Shown here: one piece after another, positions 16,023 through 24,816 of the stretch
Numbering within the stretch: position 1 is the first letter of the stretch
How the letters are laid out: every line of letters starts with the position of its first letter
Assembly (NCBI GenBank): GCA_016218725.1
Contig: JACRDB010000034.1
Location: 1-64,000, forward strand
DNA: 64,000 nt
From: Deltaproteobacteria bacterium
Lineage (GTDB): Bacteria; Myxococcota_A; Polyangia; Polyangiales; Ga0077539
Reading direction: 5' to 3'
Made by a program: the position numbers and the translations under genes
The notes under the pieces: model-generated
What the model was told of the DNA's origin: nothing
The model's database searches: none
Seen by the model: the letters and a program-made list of their open reading frames with translations, nothing else

Positions 16023-16823
16023 ATGCGCCTCCCTGGCTTCGCGCTCCTGGTGCTCTGTGCGTGCTGCTCCAGCCGCCCTCCGCGCTTCCCCATCACGGAC
16101 CCGTCCATGGCCCTGCGCGCGCTGCGCGCCCGCGACGAGGCCGTGCGCTCCCTGCGCGCCCAGGGCTCCGCGGACCACTTCGGCCGCGAGGGGCGCATCC
16201 GTGGGAGCGTGTACATCTTCGTCGAGCGGCCCTCGCGGGTGCGGGTGGACACCCAGGCCTTCGGCAACACCCTGAGCGCCGTGGCCACCGACGGGACCGC
16301 CTTCCGCCTGGTGGACTACCGCAACAACCGGTTCTTCGTCGGTCCCGCCAGGGCCTGCGTGGCCGCGCAGCTCCTGGGAATCCCCCTGGAGGCCGCGGAG
16401 GTCGTGGCCGTCATGGCCGGCGGCCCCCCGCTGCCCGAGGGCAACGCCAGCCTCCGGTGGGAGCGTGACCACTACGCCCTCACCCTCCAGGGCGCCGGGG
16501 GCCGGGAGGAGCGCCTGGAGCTCACCCTCACGGACACCGAGCGCGAAGGGGCCCGGCCCGAGGCCCAGCGACCGAGGCCCCGCCGGGCAGAGCTCCGGGA
16601 CGCCCGAGGCGTGCGCGCGGTGCTCACCTTCGAGGACTACTCCGAGGTCTCCGGCGTACCCTTCCCCCGGCGGGTACGAGTGGTCATGGAGCGGGACGAC
16701 GTGGACCTCCTGGTGCGCTACCGCGAGGTGGAGCTGAACCCCGAGCTCCCCGAGGAGGCCTGGACCCCGGAGCCCTCCGGGACCATGGAGACGGTCCCCG
16801 TGGAGTGCGATCCGGCGCCCTGA
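16023..16823 (+). CDS. LolA/LolB-like (DUF4292-type) outer-membrane lipoprotein
   Basis: The 266-residue product has lipobox LVLCAC and then the fold pattern of LolA/LolB and DUF4292 proteins: an N-terminal helix (LRARDEAVRSLRAQGSAD), RGSVYIFVERPSRVRVD, GTAFRLVDYRNNRFFVG, and FEDYSEVSGVPFPRRVRV near the end. Members carry lipoprotein acyl chains or act in envelope assembly. A CTAGAA box 9 bases before the ATG suggests a leaderless start. It directly precedes a Liv-type transporter operon, with 32 bases between them. Confidence 0.7.
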   Translation: MRLPGFALLVLCACCSSRPPRFPITDPSMALRALRARDEAVRSLRAQGSADHFGREGRIRGSVYIFVERPSRVRVDTQAFGNTLSAVATDGTAFRLVDYRNNRFFVGPARACVAAQLLGIPLEAAEVVAVMAGGPPLPEGNASLRWERDHYALTLQGAGGREERLELTLTDTEREGARPEAQRPRPRRAELRDARGVRAVLTFEDYSEVSGVPFPRRVRVVMERDDVDLLVRYREVELNPELPEEAWTPEPSGTMETVPVECDPAP

Positions 16824-16839
16824 GGGGGTGTTCCTTTGC

Positions 16840-16845
16840 TATCGT
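16840..16845 (+). promoter_or_regulatory. Putative -10 element before livM
   Basis: TATCGT lies 10 bases before the livM ATG in the 32-base gap after the LolA-like gene, and no Shine-Dalgarno sequence is present. It suggests separate, leaderless transcription of the transporter pair. Confidence 0.35.
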
Positions 16846-16855
16846 CCGCGGCCCG

Positions 16856-17860
16856 ATGCCACCGCTGGTTCGAAGAATCGCCCTCGTGGCGCTCACCCTC
16901 GCGCTCCTGGCGGGCCTGCAATACGGCGCCCAGGCGGCGCTGAACCCGTACTTCGTTCGGATCCTGGCCGTCTGCGCGGTCAACATCATGCTGGCCGTGA
17001 GCCTTAACCTGGTCAACGGCACCACGGGGCAGTTCTCCATCGGCCACGCGGGCTTCATGGCCGTTGGGGCCTACGCCGGGGCCCTCACGTCGCACGCGCT
17101 GGATCCGCGCCTGGCTCCCCACGGCGCCCTCGGTGAGGCCGCGGGCCTCGTCCTCGCGGGCGTGGCCGCGGTGCTGGCCTCGGGGGTCGCAGGGGTCCTC
17201 GTGGGCGTGCCGTCCCTGCGGCTCCGGGGGGACTACCTCGCCATCGTGACCCTCGGCTTCGGGGAGATCATTCGGATCTCCATTGAGAGCATCCCCTTCC
17301 TGGGAGGGTCCCAGGGCTACCCCCTCGGGGCCGAGAGCATCCCCGCGTACGCGGGCCTCGGGTGGCTCTGGGGCGGTTCCGTGCTCGCCGCGGTGGTCGT
17401 CTGGAACCTCACCTATAGCTCCCATGGACGCGCCCTGGCCGCCATCCGCGAGGACGAGATCGCCGCCGAGGCCGTAGGGATCGACACCACGAAGTACAAG
17501 GTCCTGGCCTTTGCCATCAGCGCCATGGTCACGGGCCTGGCGGGCTGCCTCTACGCCCACGACGCCACCGGCGGGCAGCACCTGGAACCCGGGGCGTTCC
17601 GGCTGGACCGCTCCGTGGACATGCTGGTGATGATCATCTTCGGCGGCCTGGGGAGCATCACCGGCGCCATCCTGGGAGGGCTCTTCGTGACCATCTCCCT
17701 GGAGCTCCTGCGGGGCGCGAGGGAGTACCGCCTGGTGGTCTACCCGATGCTGCTCATCCTCATGATGCTCCTGCGCCCGAAGGGGCTCCTCGGGACCCGG
17801 GAGTTCTCCCTCGGGCTCCTGCGCTCGGTCCTGCCCCGGCGCCGCGGGGCCGCGTCGTGA
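16856..17860 (+). CDS. livM: Branched-chain amino-acid ABC transporter permease, LivM type
   Basis: The 334-residue polytopic protein has LivM hallmarks: VSLNLVNGTTGQFSIGHAGFMAVGAY, LRGDYLAIVTLGFGEIIR (the cytoplasmic EAA-like coupling loop) and YPMLLILMMLLRPKGLLG at the C-terminus. It forms the transmembrane path of a Liv-type importer of branched-chain or other hydrophobic amino acids. The start is MPPLVRRIAL; an earlier in-frame start would lie inside the upstream gene. LivH, its usual partner permease, and LivK binding proteins are not encoded in this window. It overlaps the ATPase gene by 4 bases (GTGA). Confidence 0.9.
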   Translation: MPPLVRRIALVALTLALLAGLQYGAQAALNPYFVRILAVCAVNIMLAVSLNLVNGTTGQFSIGHAGFMAVGAYAGALTSHALDPRLAPHGALGEAAGLVLAGVAAVLASGVAGVLVGVPSLRLRGDYLAIVTLGFGEIIRISIESIPFLGGSQGYPLGAESIPAYAGLGWLWGGSVLAAVVVWNLTYSSHGRALAAIREDEIAAEAVGIDTTKYKVLAFAISAMVTGLAGCLYAHDATGGQHLEPGAFRLDRSVDMLVMIIFGGLGSITGAILGGLFVTISLELLRGAREYRLVVYPMLLILMMLLRPKGLLGTREFSLGLLRSVLPRRRGAAS

Positions 17861-19371
17861 CGGCCCTCGCGCTGGACAACGTGGAGATGGTCTTCGGGGG
17901 CCTGAGGGCCGTCGGGGGCGTCTCCCTGGAGGTGCCGTCGCGGTCGATCTTCGGGCTCATCGGGCCCAACGGCGCGGGCAAGACCACGGTGTTCAATTGT
18001 GTCACCGGGGTCTATACGCCCACCGGCGGGCGCATCACCTTCGAGGGCGAGCGCATCGACGGCCTGCCGGCCTTCAAGGTCGCCGCCCGGGGGATCGCCA
18101 GGACCTTCCAGAACATCCGGCTCTTCGGGCAGATGTCCGTGCTGGAGAACGTGCTGGTGGCAGCCCACCGGGCGCGCAAGACCGGCCTCTGGGACGCGCT
18201 CCTTCGCACCCGTCGGTACCACGACGACGAGCGCTCCATGCGCGCGCGAGCCCTGGAGCTCCTGGCGATCTTCAAGCTGGACGACCAGGAGGGCGCCCGC
18301 GCCTCGTCCCTGCCCTACGGCGACCAGCGGCGCCTGGAGATCGCCCGGGCCCTCATGCTCGCGCCCCGGATGCTCCTCCTGGACGAGCCCGCCGCGGGGA
18401 TGAACTCCTCCGAGGCGAGCGTCTTGAAGGGCCAGCTCCACGAGCTCCGGGACCGCTTCAAGCTCACCATCGTGCTGGTGGAGCACAACATGCAGGTGGT
18501 GATGAACGTCTGCGAGCTGGTTCATGTGATGGACCGCGGCGAGACCATCGCCCACGGGACCCCGGAGGCGGTCCAGCGCGACCCCAAGGTGCTCGAGGCC
18601 TACCTCGGCGCCGGGGGAACCCGCGCCCCGGAGCCCGCCCCGGACACCACGGAGCCCGGCGAGGTGCTGCTCTCGGTCAAGGGTCTGGCGGTGCGCTACG
18701 GAGGCATCCAGGCCGTGCGGGGCCTGGACCTGGAGGTGCGCCGCGGAGAGCTCGTGGCCCTCATCGGCGCCAACGGCGCGGGCAAGACCAGCACCTTGAA
18801 GGCCATCGCCCGGGTGCTCCCCTGGGCCGCCGGGGACGTCACCTTCGAGGGCCGCTCCCTCGCCAGGACCCCCGCCCACGAGCTGGTGTCCCTGGGCGTG
18901 GCGCTCTCTCCCGAGGGCCGGGCGATCTTCCCGAACCTCACCGTGGAGGAGAACCTGGAGCTCGGGGCCTACACCGTGCGGGACCCCTCGGCGCGGCGTC
19001 GGGCCATGGAAGAAGTGATCGCGCTCTTCCCTCGGCTGGGCGAGCGCCGCGCGCAGCTCGGCGGCACGCTCTCCGGCGGTGAGCAGCAGATGCTGGCTAT
19101 CGCCCGGGCGCTGATGTCCAGGCCCAGGCTCCTCCTCCTGGACGAGCCCTCGCTGGGCATCGCCCCGGTGTTGGTGGACCAGATCTTCGAGGCCATCGCC
19201 CGGATCCGCGCCCAGGGCACCACGATCCTCCTGGTGGAGCAGAACACCCGCCGGGCCCTGGCCGCCGCGCAGCGCGCGTACGTGATCGTCACCGGGGAGA
19301 TCGCCCTCTCGGGCACGGCCCGGGAGCTCGCCGAGGACCCTCGGGTCCAGGGCGCCTACCTCGGGCATTGA
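17857..19371 (+). CDS. Fused LivG-LivF ABC transporter ATPase
   Basis: This 504-residue protein contains two complete ABC ATPase domains. The first (residues about 1-245) is LivG-like, with Walker A GPNGAGKTT at 36-44, signature-like LPYGDQRRLEIARAL, Walker B LLLDEPAAGMN, and the LivG C-terminal extension ending in AYLGAG. The second (about 267-504) is LivF-like, with Walker A GANGAGKTS near 304, LSGGEQQMLAIARAL, LLLDEPSLGIAP and terminal QGAYLGH. The two are normally separate genes. Fusion forces 1:1 stoichiometry for import driven by LivM. The start is GTG 17857. Confidence 0.93.
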   Translation: MTALALDNVEMVFGGLRAVGGVSLEVPSRSIFGLIGPNGAGKTTVFNCVTGVYTPTGGRITFEGERIDGLPAFKVAARGIARTFQNIRLFGQMSVLENVLVAAHRARKTGLWDALLRTRRYHDDERSMRARALELLAIFKLDDQEGARASSLPYGDQRRLEIARALMLAPRMLLLDEPAAGMNSSEASVLKGQLHELRDRFKLTIVLVEHNMQVVMNVCELVHVMDRGETIAHGTPEAVQRDPKVLEAYLGAGGTRAPEPAPDTTEPGEVLLSVKGLAVRYGGIQAVRGLDLEVRRGELVALIGANGAGKTSTLKAIARVLPWAAGDVTFEGRSLARTPAHELVSLGVALSPEGRAIFPNLTVEENLELGAYTVRDPSARRRAMEEVIALFPRLGERRAQLGGTLSGGEQQMLAIARALMSRPRLLLLDEPSLGIAPVLVDQIFEAIARIRAQGTTILLVEQNTRRALAAAQRAYVIVTGEIALSGTARELAEDPRVQGAYLGH

Positions 19372-19380
19372 CCCTAAACC

Positions 19381-19911
19381 CTACGGGGAGGGAGCCGCAG
19401 GCGCCACCGAGGGCGCGGGCGCGGCCGAGGCGTCGGCCTCCGGGGTCGGAGGCGCCGGAGCGGGCGCCGCCGGGGTCGGGTGGAGCTGGCAATGCTGGAG
19501 GAGCGCCGAGAGCAGGTTCTGGCAGCGCTGGGCCTGGTCCCCGGCGGTGTAGACCATGCACCGGGACGAGCGCCACTGGGCCGTGGCCATGAAGTCCCGC
19601 GGCGGAGGCGTCCCCTCGCAGAGCCCGGGCGTCGGCGCCGCCGTCACCAGGCACTGCTGTACGAACACCTGCTGCTCCACCTGGCAGAAGACCCCCTCGC
19701 ACGCAAAGGCCCGCCGCAGACCCTCGTCCACGCAGTCCGCCTGGGCGTGGCCCTGGGCCCAGGCGCGGGAGGTCCGGGCCGTCTCTTCCGTCACCCGGGC
19801 CAGCTCCTGGGCCTTGCGCTTCGCGTAGCGCATCCCGAGCACCCCGGAAATGACGCACAGGAGCGCGAACCCCGCCAGCACCCCGAGCACGATCTTCGCC
19901 GTCCGACCCAT
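19381..19911 (-). CDS. Membrane-anchored protein with Pro/Ala-rich tail, unknown
   Basis: The 176-residue product starts at ATG 19911, preceded by GGAGG with 5-base spacing. One N-terminal membrane segment (IVLGVLAGFALLCVISGVLG) is followed by a helical, charged stretch, then a domain with eight cysteines, among them DCVDEGLRR, ACEGVFCQ and HCQ. A final 35-residue Ala/Pro-rich tail closes it. The cysteines imply export of the C-terminal side. It converges with the livM operon with only 9 bases between stops. No family is recognised. Confidence 0.55.
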   Translation of the reverse strand: MGRTAKIVLGVLAGFALLCVISGVLGMRYAKRKAQELARVTEETARTSRAWAQGHAQADCVDEGLRRAFACEGVFCQVEQQVFVQQCLVTAAPTPGLCEGTPPPRDFMATAQWRSSRCMVYTAGDQAQRCQNLLSALLQHCQLHPTPAAPAPAPPTPEADASAAPAPSVAPAAPSP

Positions 19912-19982
19912 CCGCGCCTCCACCGTGGGCGTACGCCCCCCGTACCCTCCCCGTCAACCGCCCGTCAGCCCCAAAGGGGGAC

Positions 19983-19998
19983 CGTTAGAGATCTAACG
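19983..19998. promoter_or_regulatory. Inverted repeat, operator-like
   Basis: CGTTAGA and TCTAACG form perfect 7-base arms with a 2-base centre (GA). The site lies in the 245-base divergent region between the small anchored protein and the large metzincin-motif lipoprotein. The rest of that region is moderately AT-richer than the surroundings and carries no other gene-like feature that I can support. Confidence 0.4.
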
Positions 19999-20168
19999 CC
20001 CTGGGCACCCATGGGCAAAAACTTCAATGATTTCAGCATGTCACGGGGGGCATTGGGCTTGCATGTGATGTGGGTGGTGGTGTGCCACCCGGTGGGTCCG
20101 GAGTACAAGACCAGCGGCGTCGCCCAAAGCGGGGCAGAGGTCGCGCAACAAAGGCTGGAGGAGAGGCA

Positions 20169-23100
20169 ATGAGATTGACATGGTTGCCGAGATCGCTGGT
20201 GATGCTCGGTCTGTGCGTCGGGGTGGTGGCCCCGGGCTGCGCGGAGGAGCGGGCACCGATTGACCAGGTGCAGCCGGACGCGCTGGACAAGACCAACTTC
20301 ATCCCGGTGAGCTACGCCGCCCTGGTGGGCGGGGCTCGCCCCGGGAGCCTGACGCCACAGATGGTGGCCCGGGAGCCCCAGTGGCACCTGCAGGTGACCG
20401 TGGTGGACAAGCCGGCCAACACGGGCGCGGCGGGGGTGAGCTCCTACACGCAGGTGGAGCGGGTCCAGTGGGAGGTCACCGAGAGCCTCCTGATCGCGCG
20501 CCAGGGGTACGAGCAGTACCGGGACGCGCAGGCGAACGCGGCCCGGCCCGGCGTGGGGAACAACCCCCGGCAGGGCGAGGTGCTGGCGGCCTTCCGGATC
20601 ACCAGCCACTTTGACATCCAGCGGTCGTACAACGCCTCCACGGGCGAGCGGCTGAACGTCCGGGTGGAGAACTCCACGGACCGGCCCTGGTACCAGCGGC
20701 AGTTCATGCGGGTGAACTGGAGCCAGAACCTCATCGGGGACTACAACCCGGTGTCCAGCCGGATGTGGAGCGGCCGGATCCGCATGGAGTTCCAGCAGCC
20801 CAACTGGGTGAACAACCCGGAGGACCCGAACCGCCCGGTGTTTGACTACGGCACCCACGCCGGCCAGCCGAACACCCTGCGGTACTTCGACGTGACCAAC
20901 CGGGTGCTCCTGCACACCGAGGAGGCCGGGATCCCGGGTCTGCCGGGCGTGCCGGCGTGCTACCTCTACGACCGGATCACCGAGAGCTGCCTCCCGGCGG
21001 ACGTGTCCATGCGCTGGTCCTTCCGGCGCCTGGACCCCACCCGGGACTACCAGCCCGTGGCGCTCGACGGCCACCGGATGGAGCGCTACGGCTTCTTCTA
21101 CTCGGACCAGAACGGCTTCAGCCCGCACCTGGGCACCGCCGGGCAGCTCGAGCGGCGCTACTGGGCCAACCGCCACAACCTTTGGATGCAGCACCACGCC
21201 CGGGTGGCCAACAACGGCCTGGACCACAAGCCCGGCGACGCGGCATGCACCACGGACGCGGACTGCTCCGGCACCTCGCGCACCGCCCGGTGTGACACCG
21301 GCACCCGCACCTGCGGCGAGATCTACCTGCGCTGCGCCCCCAGCGAGCGCATCCAGGACCCGGTGCAGCGCCAGGCCTCGGCGGACATGCAGTGCGCCGC
21401 CGTCGGCAGCGGCGCGGCGTGCGACACGGACATCGCCACCACCCGCGGGGACCGCCTGGGGCTCTGCCTCCTGCCGTACCGCTCGCGCACCGTGCGCCCC
21501 CTGGCGTACCACCTCTCGCAGAACTACCCCGAGCGGCTGATGCCGGTCACCAACTCCATCAACCAGGAGTGGAACCGGGTGTTCTCGTACACCGTGCAGC
21601 AGGCTCGCTACCGCGAGTGCCTCCTGGACCCGGCCGGGGGCGGCGCCGCGGGCTGCCGTCGCTGGACGGACCCCGCCTCGCCGGGGAACACCGACTCGCG
21701 CTTCGTCTGGGTGCAGTGCCACAACCCCGTCTGGGGCACGGCCACCGGCCCCGGCCAGCACACCGCGATGGAGGTCGCCGCCACCCGCGACCAGGGCTGG
21801 GACCTGCCGGACGCCTGCGGCCCTCAGGGCACCAGCGCCCGCCTCGGGGACATCCGCTACAACATGATCGCCTCGGTCAACGAGCTCGACGCCCAGGGAC
21901 CCTGGGGCCTCGCGAACATCTCCGGCGACCCGGAGACCGGCGAGGTCCTCTGGGCCCGCGGCGCCGTGTGGCAGACCGTCACGGACTCCCAGGCGGCCTT
22001 CGCCACGGACATGGTCCGGGTGCTCAACCGGGACGTCTCCCCGGAGCAGTTCGCCCTCGGCCAGACCATTTTGGATACCTATGACTACATCCGGGCCCTC
22101 GGCGCCCGGGAGGAGCGCACGCCCGAGCAGCGCGCCTCGGACGCGCAGATCCTGCGCCCCAGGCCCGTCCACCGGGACTACCAGTCCGCGGAGGAGATCC
22201 AGACGATCCTGAATCAGACGACCTTTGATCACCTCCGGACCATCTCCCCGGAGAGCGCCGAGGCCCTGGACGCCAACGCCATCGACGCCCTCTCCGAGGA
22301 GCACAGGCCCGGCGAGCCCGCGGTCCGTAACCACCGCGCGTTCCTGCGCAACCTCGTGGCGCGCTACCAGGCATCCTTGCCCTCCGGCGCTGCCCAGGAG
22401 ACCAGCCAGCAGAGCATGGCCCGGCTGCGCGGCACGCGCATGGAGCAGGCCTTCATGAACCGCGAGGCGCTCCTCGGGGCGGGCTTTGATCCCGAGCGCG
22501 ACGCCAACAACCCCCTGGCCATGGACGCCGTGTCCCCGGCCCGGTTCAACAACATGGCCTTCCGCCAGCTCCGCGAGCGCTGGGAGACCCTCATGGAGCA
22601 GCACGAGTGCCGCTACTCCGCCGAGGCCCAGCTCGACGACGACGTGATCGCCACCATGCTCTACCGCTTCCGGCACAACGAGGTGCCCGCGGACGTGCGC
22701 TTCGGCCGGAGCTGGAACTTCCTCGCCCAGGGCGCGGACCCCGCGCGCTGCGCCAACGAGGCCCCGGAGCTCGACGCCGAGGGCCGCTCCAACTGCCCGC
22801 TCAACTACGACGAGATCCAGAACTACATCGTGCAGTACATGCAGTACGGCGTGATGCTGCACGAGCTCGGCCACTCGGTGGGCGAGCGGCACAACTTCTC
22901 CGCCTCCGCGGACGCCATGAACTACGGCGACCGCTACTGGGAGCTGCGCCGCACCGCCGGCACCATGGCCACCGCGGGCGCCGCGGCGCCCAGGGCCGAC
23001 CGCATCCGCCCGCGCTGGGAGCACCAGGCCATGGGGCAGCCCTTCTACTCTCCGGAGGAGGAGCGCCAGGGCGTGGAGGAGTACGCCTACTCCTCGGTCA

Positions 23101-24800
23101 TGGACTACAAGGGCTGGAACCTCGACGCCCACGGGCTCATGCGCTACGACCGGGCCTTCGTGCTCCACGGCTACGCCGACCTGGTGGAGGCCTTTGACCG
23201 CGTAGCCAACCCCACCGAGGCCCTGATCGCCTCGGAGAGCTGGAACGGCGGCTACCAGAGCGCGTACCGCATCGGGTTCTCGGGCACCAGCACCGCGCCC
23301 CGCGCGGTGAGCTACCACTACACGGACATCCCGCGGCTCATCGGCGTGCGCGAGGACGGAAACCCGGACATCCGGGATGACAACCGGTACCCGGTGTTCC
23401 TCCGGGAGACCACCCGCCAGGGCTATGGCGCCTTCAACTGGTCGCCGGACCACACCAACCAGACCAACGCCAACCGGGACGGCACCCGGAGCGAGACGCC
23501 GCACGTCCTCGTGCCGTACATGTTCGGCACCGACGACTGGGCCAACTACATCTGGAACACCCAGCGGTATGACACCGGCCCGGACATGTACGAGTCCATG
23601 CGGTACGTCTCCAAGAACTACCAGGACTACTACTTCTCCAACGCGTTCTCCCGGAACCGCGCGACCTTCACGGTCAACGGCTACCGCGGCCGCCTGGAGG
23701 GCCGGTACTTCGACCAGGCGTACTACTCCATGCGGAACGCCACGTACCTGACCAGCATCTACCAGAACATCATCCAGGGCGTGCCCGGCGACGTCGCCAA
23801 CAGCACGCAGGTGACCTCCGCCAGGCTCGGCGCGGCGATGATCACGGACATGTTCATCAACGCCATCGTGATGCCGCAGTCCAGCGCCTCCAACCGCTCC
23901 GCCGGGCGCCACTGCCAGCGCACCCGCACCGACGGCAGCACCGTCTGGGACCGCGGCGTGCAGGGCTCCCTCTGCGTGGACGTGCCCCTCGGGGCCGGCC
24001 GCGAGTTCTCCTCCTACTACGACTTCGGGTCGGGCTTCTTCTGGCGCTACCGGATCACCAACGCCGGCAGCTACCACGACAAGCAGATCAGCCTGGACTA
24101 CCTCACGGAGACCTTCAACTGGGTCCCCGGCCGCACGGTCATCGAGTTCCAGGACGTGCACCCGCTGCAGATCAACCTGTACACCATGTTCCCGGACCAG
24201 ACGGTGCGCTTCTACGGCTCGCTCCTGTCGCGTGACCACGACGACATCGGCCCGCAGGTGCGCCCGCGCGCGGGCATGGAGCCGGAGATCCTCCGCACGC
24301 AGTTCGCGCGGCTCAACCTCCCGGCCGGCACGGGCATGAACCAGAGCGGCAGGAACCCCGCGCTCCGCGCCATCGACCCGAACATCGGGTTCACCCTGGA
24401 GCTGGAGGCCGCGGCCTACCTCTACGGCCAGCTCCGGCTGACCTTCGACCGCACCGCCCGCACCAGCGCCCGCCTCTGGGCCGACGGCGACACCTGGGCC
24501 CTCCAGGCCACCCCGGAGCGGCGCCTGGTGGACTTCACCAACCCCTTCACCGGGCAGGTGTTCCACGCGGTGCACATCGGCGGCGGCATGGGAGAGCTCG
24601 GCGAGCGCACCGGCCTCTCCCGCCGGGACACCATGGCCAACGAGACCGGCATCGCCGGCAGGATGCTGGTCCAGGCCAACCGCCTGGCCGACGCCTGGCG
24701 CAACGCCCCCATGTCCATCCGTAACGAGCGCCGGAACGAGCTCCAGAACTACCTGGACCTCCTGGAGCGCGTGCGCGACCTGTCCGGCTGGTCCAACTGA
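20169..24800 (+). CDS. Very large metzincin-motif zinc metallopeptidase lipoprotein
   Basis: The 1543-residue product starts at MRLTWLPRSL after a good ribosome site (GGAGGAGAGGCA) and has a lipobox, VGVVAPGC. The zinc site HELGHSVGERH at 898-908 is the metzincin consensus HExxHxxGxxH, and SSVMDY around Met978 is a plausible Met-turn. About 870 residues precede the catalytic core, including a short cysteine-rich insert (CTTDADCSGTSRTARC) near residue 360. About 560 follow. A surface or periplasmic protease is the direct reading; substrates are unknown. Downstream are a porin and barrel-type proteins, so it heads an envelope cluster. The motif is secure, whereas the exact peptidase family is not named. 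Confidence 0.82.
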   Translation: MRLTWLPRSLVMLGLCVGVVAPGCAEERAPIDQVQPDALDKTNFIPVSYAALVGGARPGSLTPQMVAREPQWHLQVTVVDKPANTGAAGVSSYTQVERVQWEVTESLLIARQGYEQYRDAQANAARPGVGNNPRQGEVLAAFRITSHFDIQRSYNASTGERLNVRVENSTDRPWYQRQFMRVNWSQNLIGDYNPVSSRMWSGRIRMEFQQPNWVNNPEDPNRPVFDYGTHAGQPNTLRYFDVTNRVLLHTEEAGIPGLPGVPACYLYDRITESCLPADVSMRWSFRRLDPTRDYQPVALDGHRMERYGFFYSDQNGFSPHLGTAGQLERRYWANRHNLWMQHHARVANNGLDHKPGDAACTTDADCSGTSRTARCDTGTRTCGEIYLRCAPSERIQDPVQRQASADMQCAAVGSGAACDTDIATTRGDRLGLCLLPYRSRTVRPLAYHLSQNYPERLMPVTNSINQEWNRVFSYTVQQARYRECLLDPAGGGAAGCRRWTDPASPGNTDSRFVWVQCHNPVWGTATGPGQHTAMEVAATRDQGWDLPDACGPQGTSARLGDIRYNMIASVNELDAQGPWGLANISGDPETGEVLWARGAVWQTVTDSQAAFATDMVRVLNRDVSPEQFALGQTILDTYDYIRALGAREERTPEQRASDAQILRPRPVHRDYQSAEEIQTILNQTTFDHLRTISPESAEALDANAIDALSEEHRPGEPAVRNHRAFLRNLVARYQASLPSGAAQETSQQSMARLRGTRMEQAFMNREALLGAGFDPERDANNPLAMDAVSPARFNNMAFRQLRERWETLMEQHECRYSAEAQLDDDVIATMLYRFRHNEVPADVRFGRSWNFLAQGADPARCANEAPELDAEGRSNCPLNYDEIQNYIVQYMQYGVMLHELGHSVGERHNFSASADAMNYGDRYWELRRTAGTMATAGAAAPRADRIRPRWEHQAMGQPFYSPEEERQGVEEYAYSSVMDYKGWNLDAHGLMRYDRAFVLHGYADLVEAFDRVANPTEALIASESWNGGYQSAYRIGFSGTSTAPRAVSYHYTDIPRLIGVREDGNPDIRDDNRYPVFLRETTRQGYGAFNWSPDHTNQTNANRDGTRSETPHVLVPYMFGTDDWANYIWNTQRYDTGPDMYESMRYVSKNYQDYYFSNAFSRNRATFTVNGYRGRLEGRYFDQAYYSMRNATYLTSIYQNIIQGVPGDVANSTQVTSARLGAAMITDMFINAIVMPQSSASNRSAGRHCQRTRTDGSTVWDRGVQGSLCVDVPLGAGREFSSYYDFGSGFFWRYRITNAGSYHDKQISLDYLTETFNWVPGRTVIEFQDVHPLQINLYTMFPDQTVRFYGSLLSRDHDDIGPQVRPRAGMEPEILRTQFARLNLPAGTGMNQSGRNPALRAIDPNIGFTLELEAAAYLYGQLRLTFDRTARTSARLWADGDTWALQATPERRLVDFTNPFTGQVFHAVHIGGGMGELGERTGLSRRDTMANETGIAGRMLVQANRLADAWRNAPMSIRNERRNELQNYLDLLERVRDLSGWSN

Positions 24801-24803
24801 CGG

Positions 24804-24809
24804 TATCTT
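24804..24809 (+). promoter_or_regulatory. Putative -10 element before porin gene
   Basis: TATCTT is placed 7 bases before the GTG start of the LamB-like gene, inside the 16-base gap after the metallopeptidase gene. This is the spacing expected if transcription starts at the initiation codon. Confidence 0.35.
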
Positions 24810-24816
24810 CCGGGCC

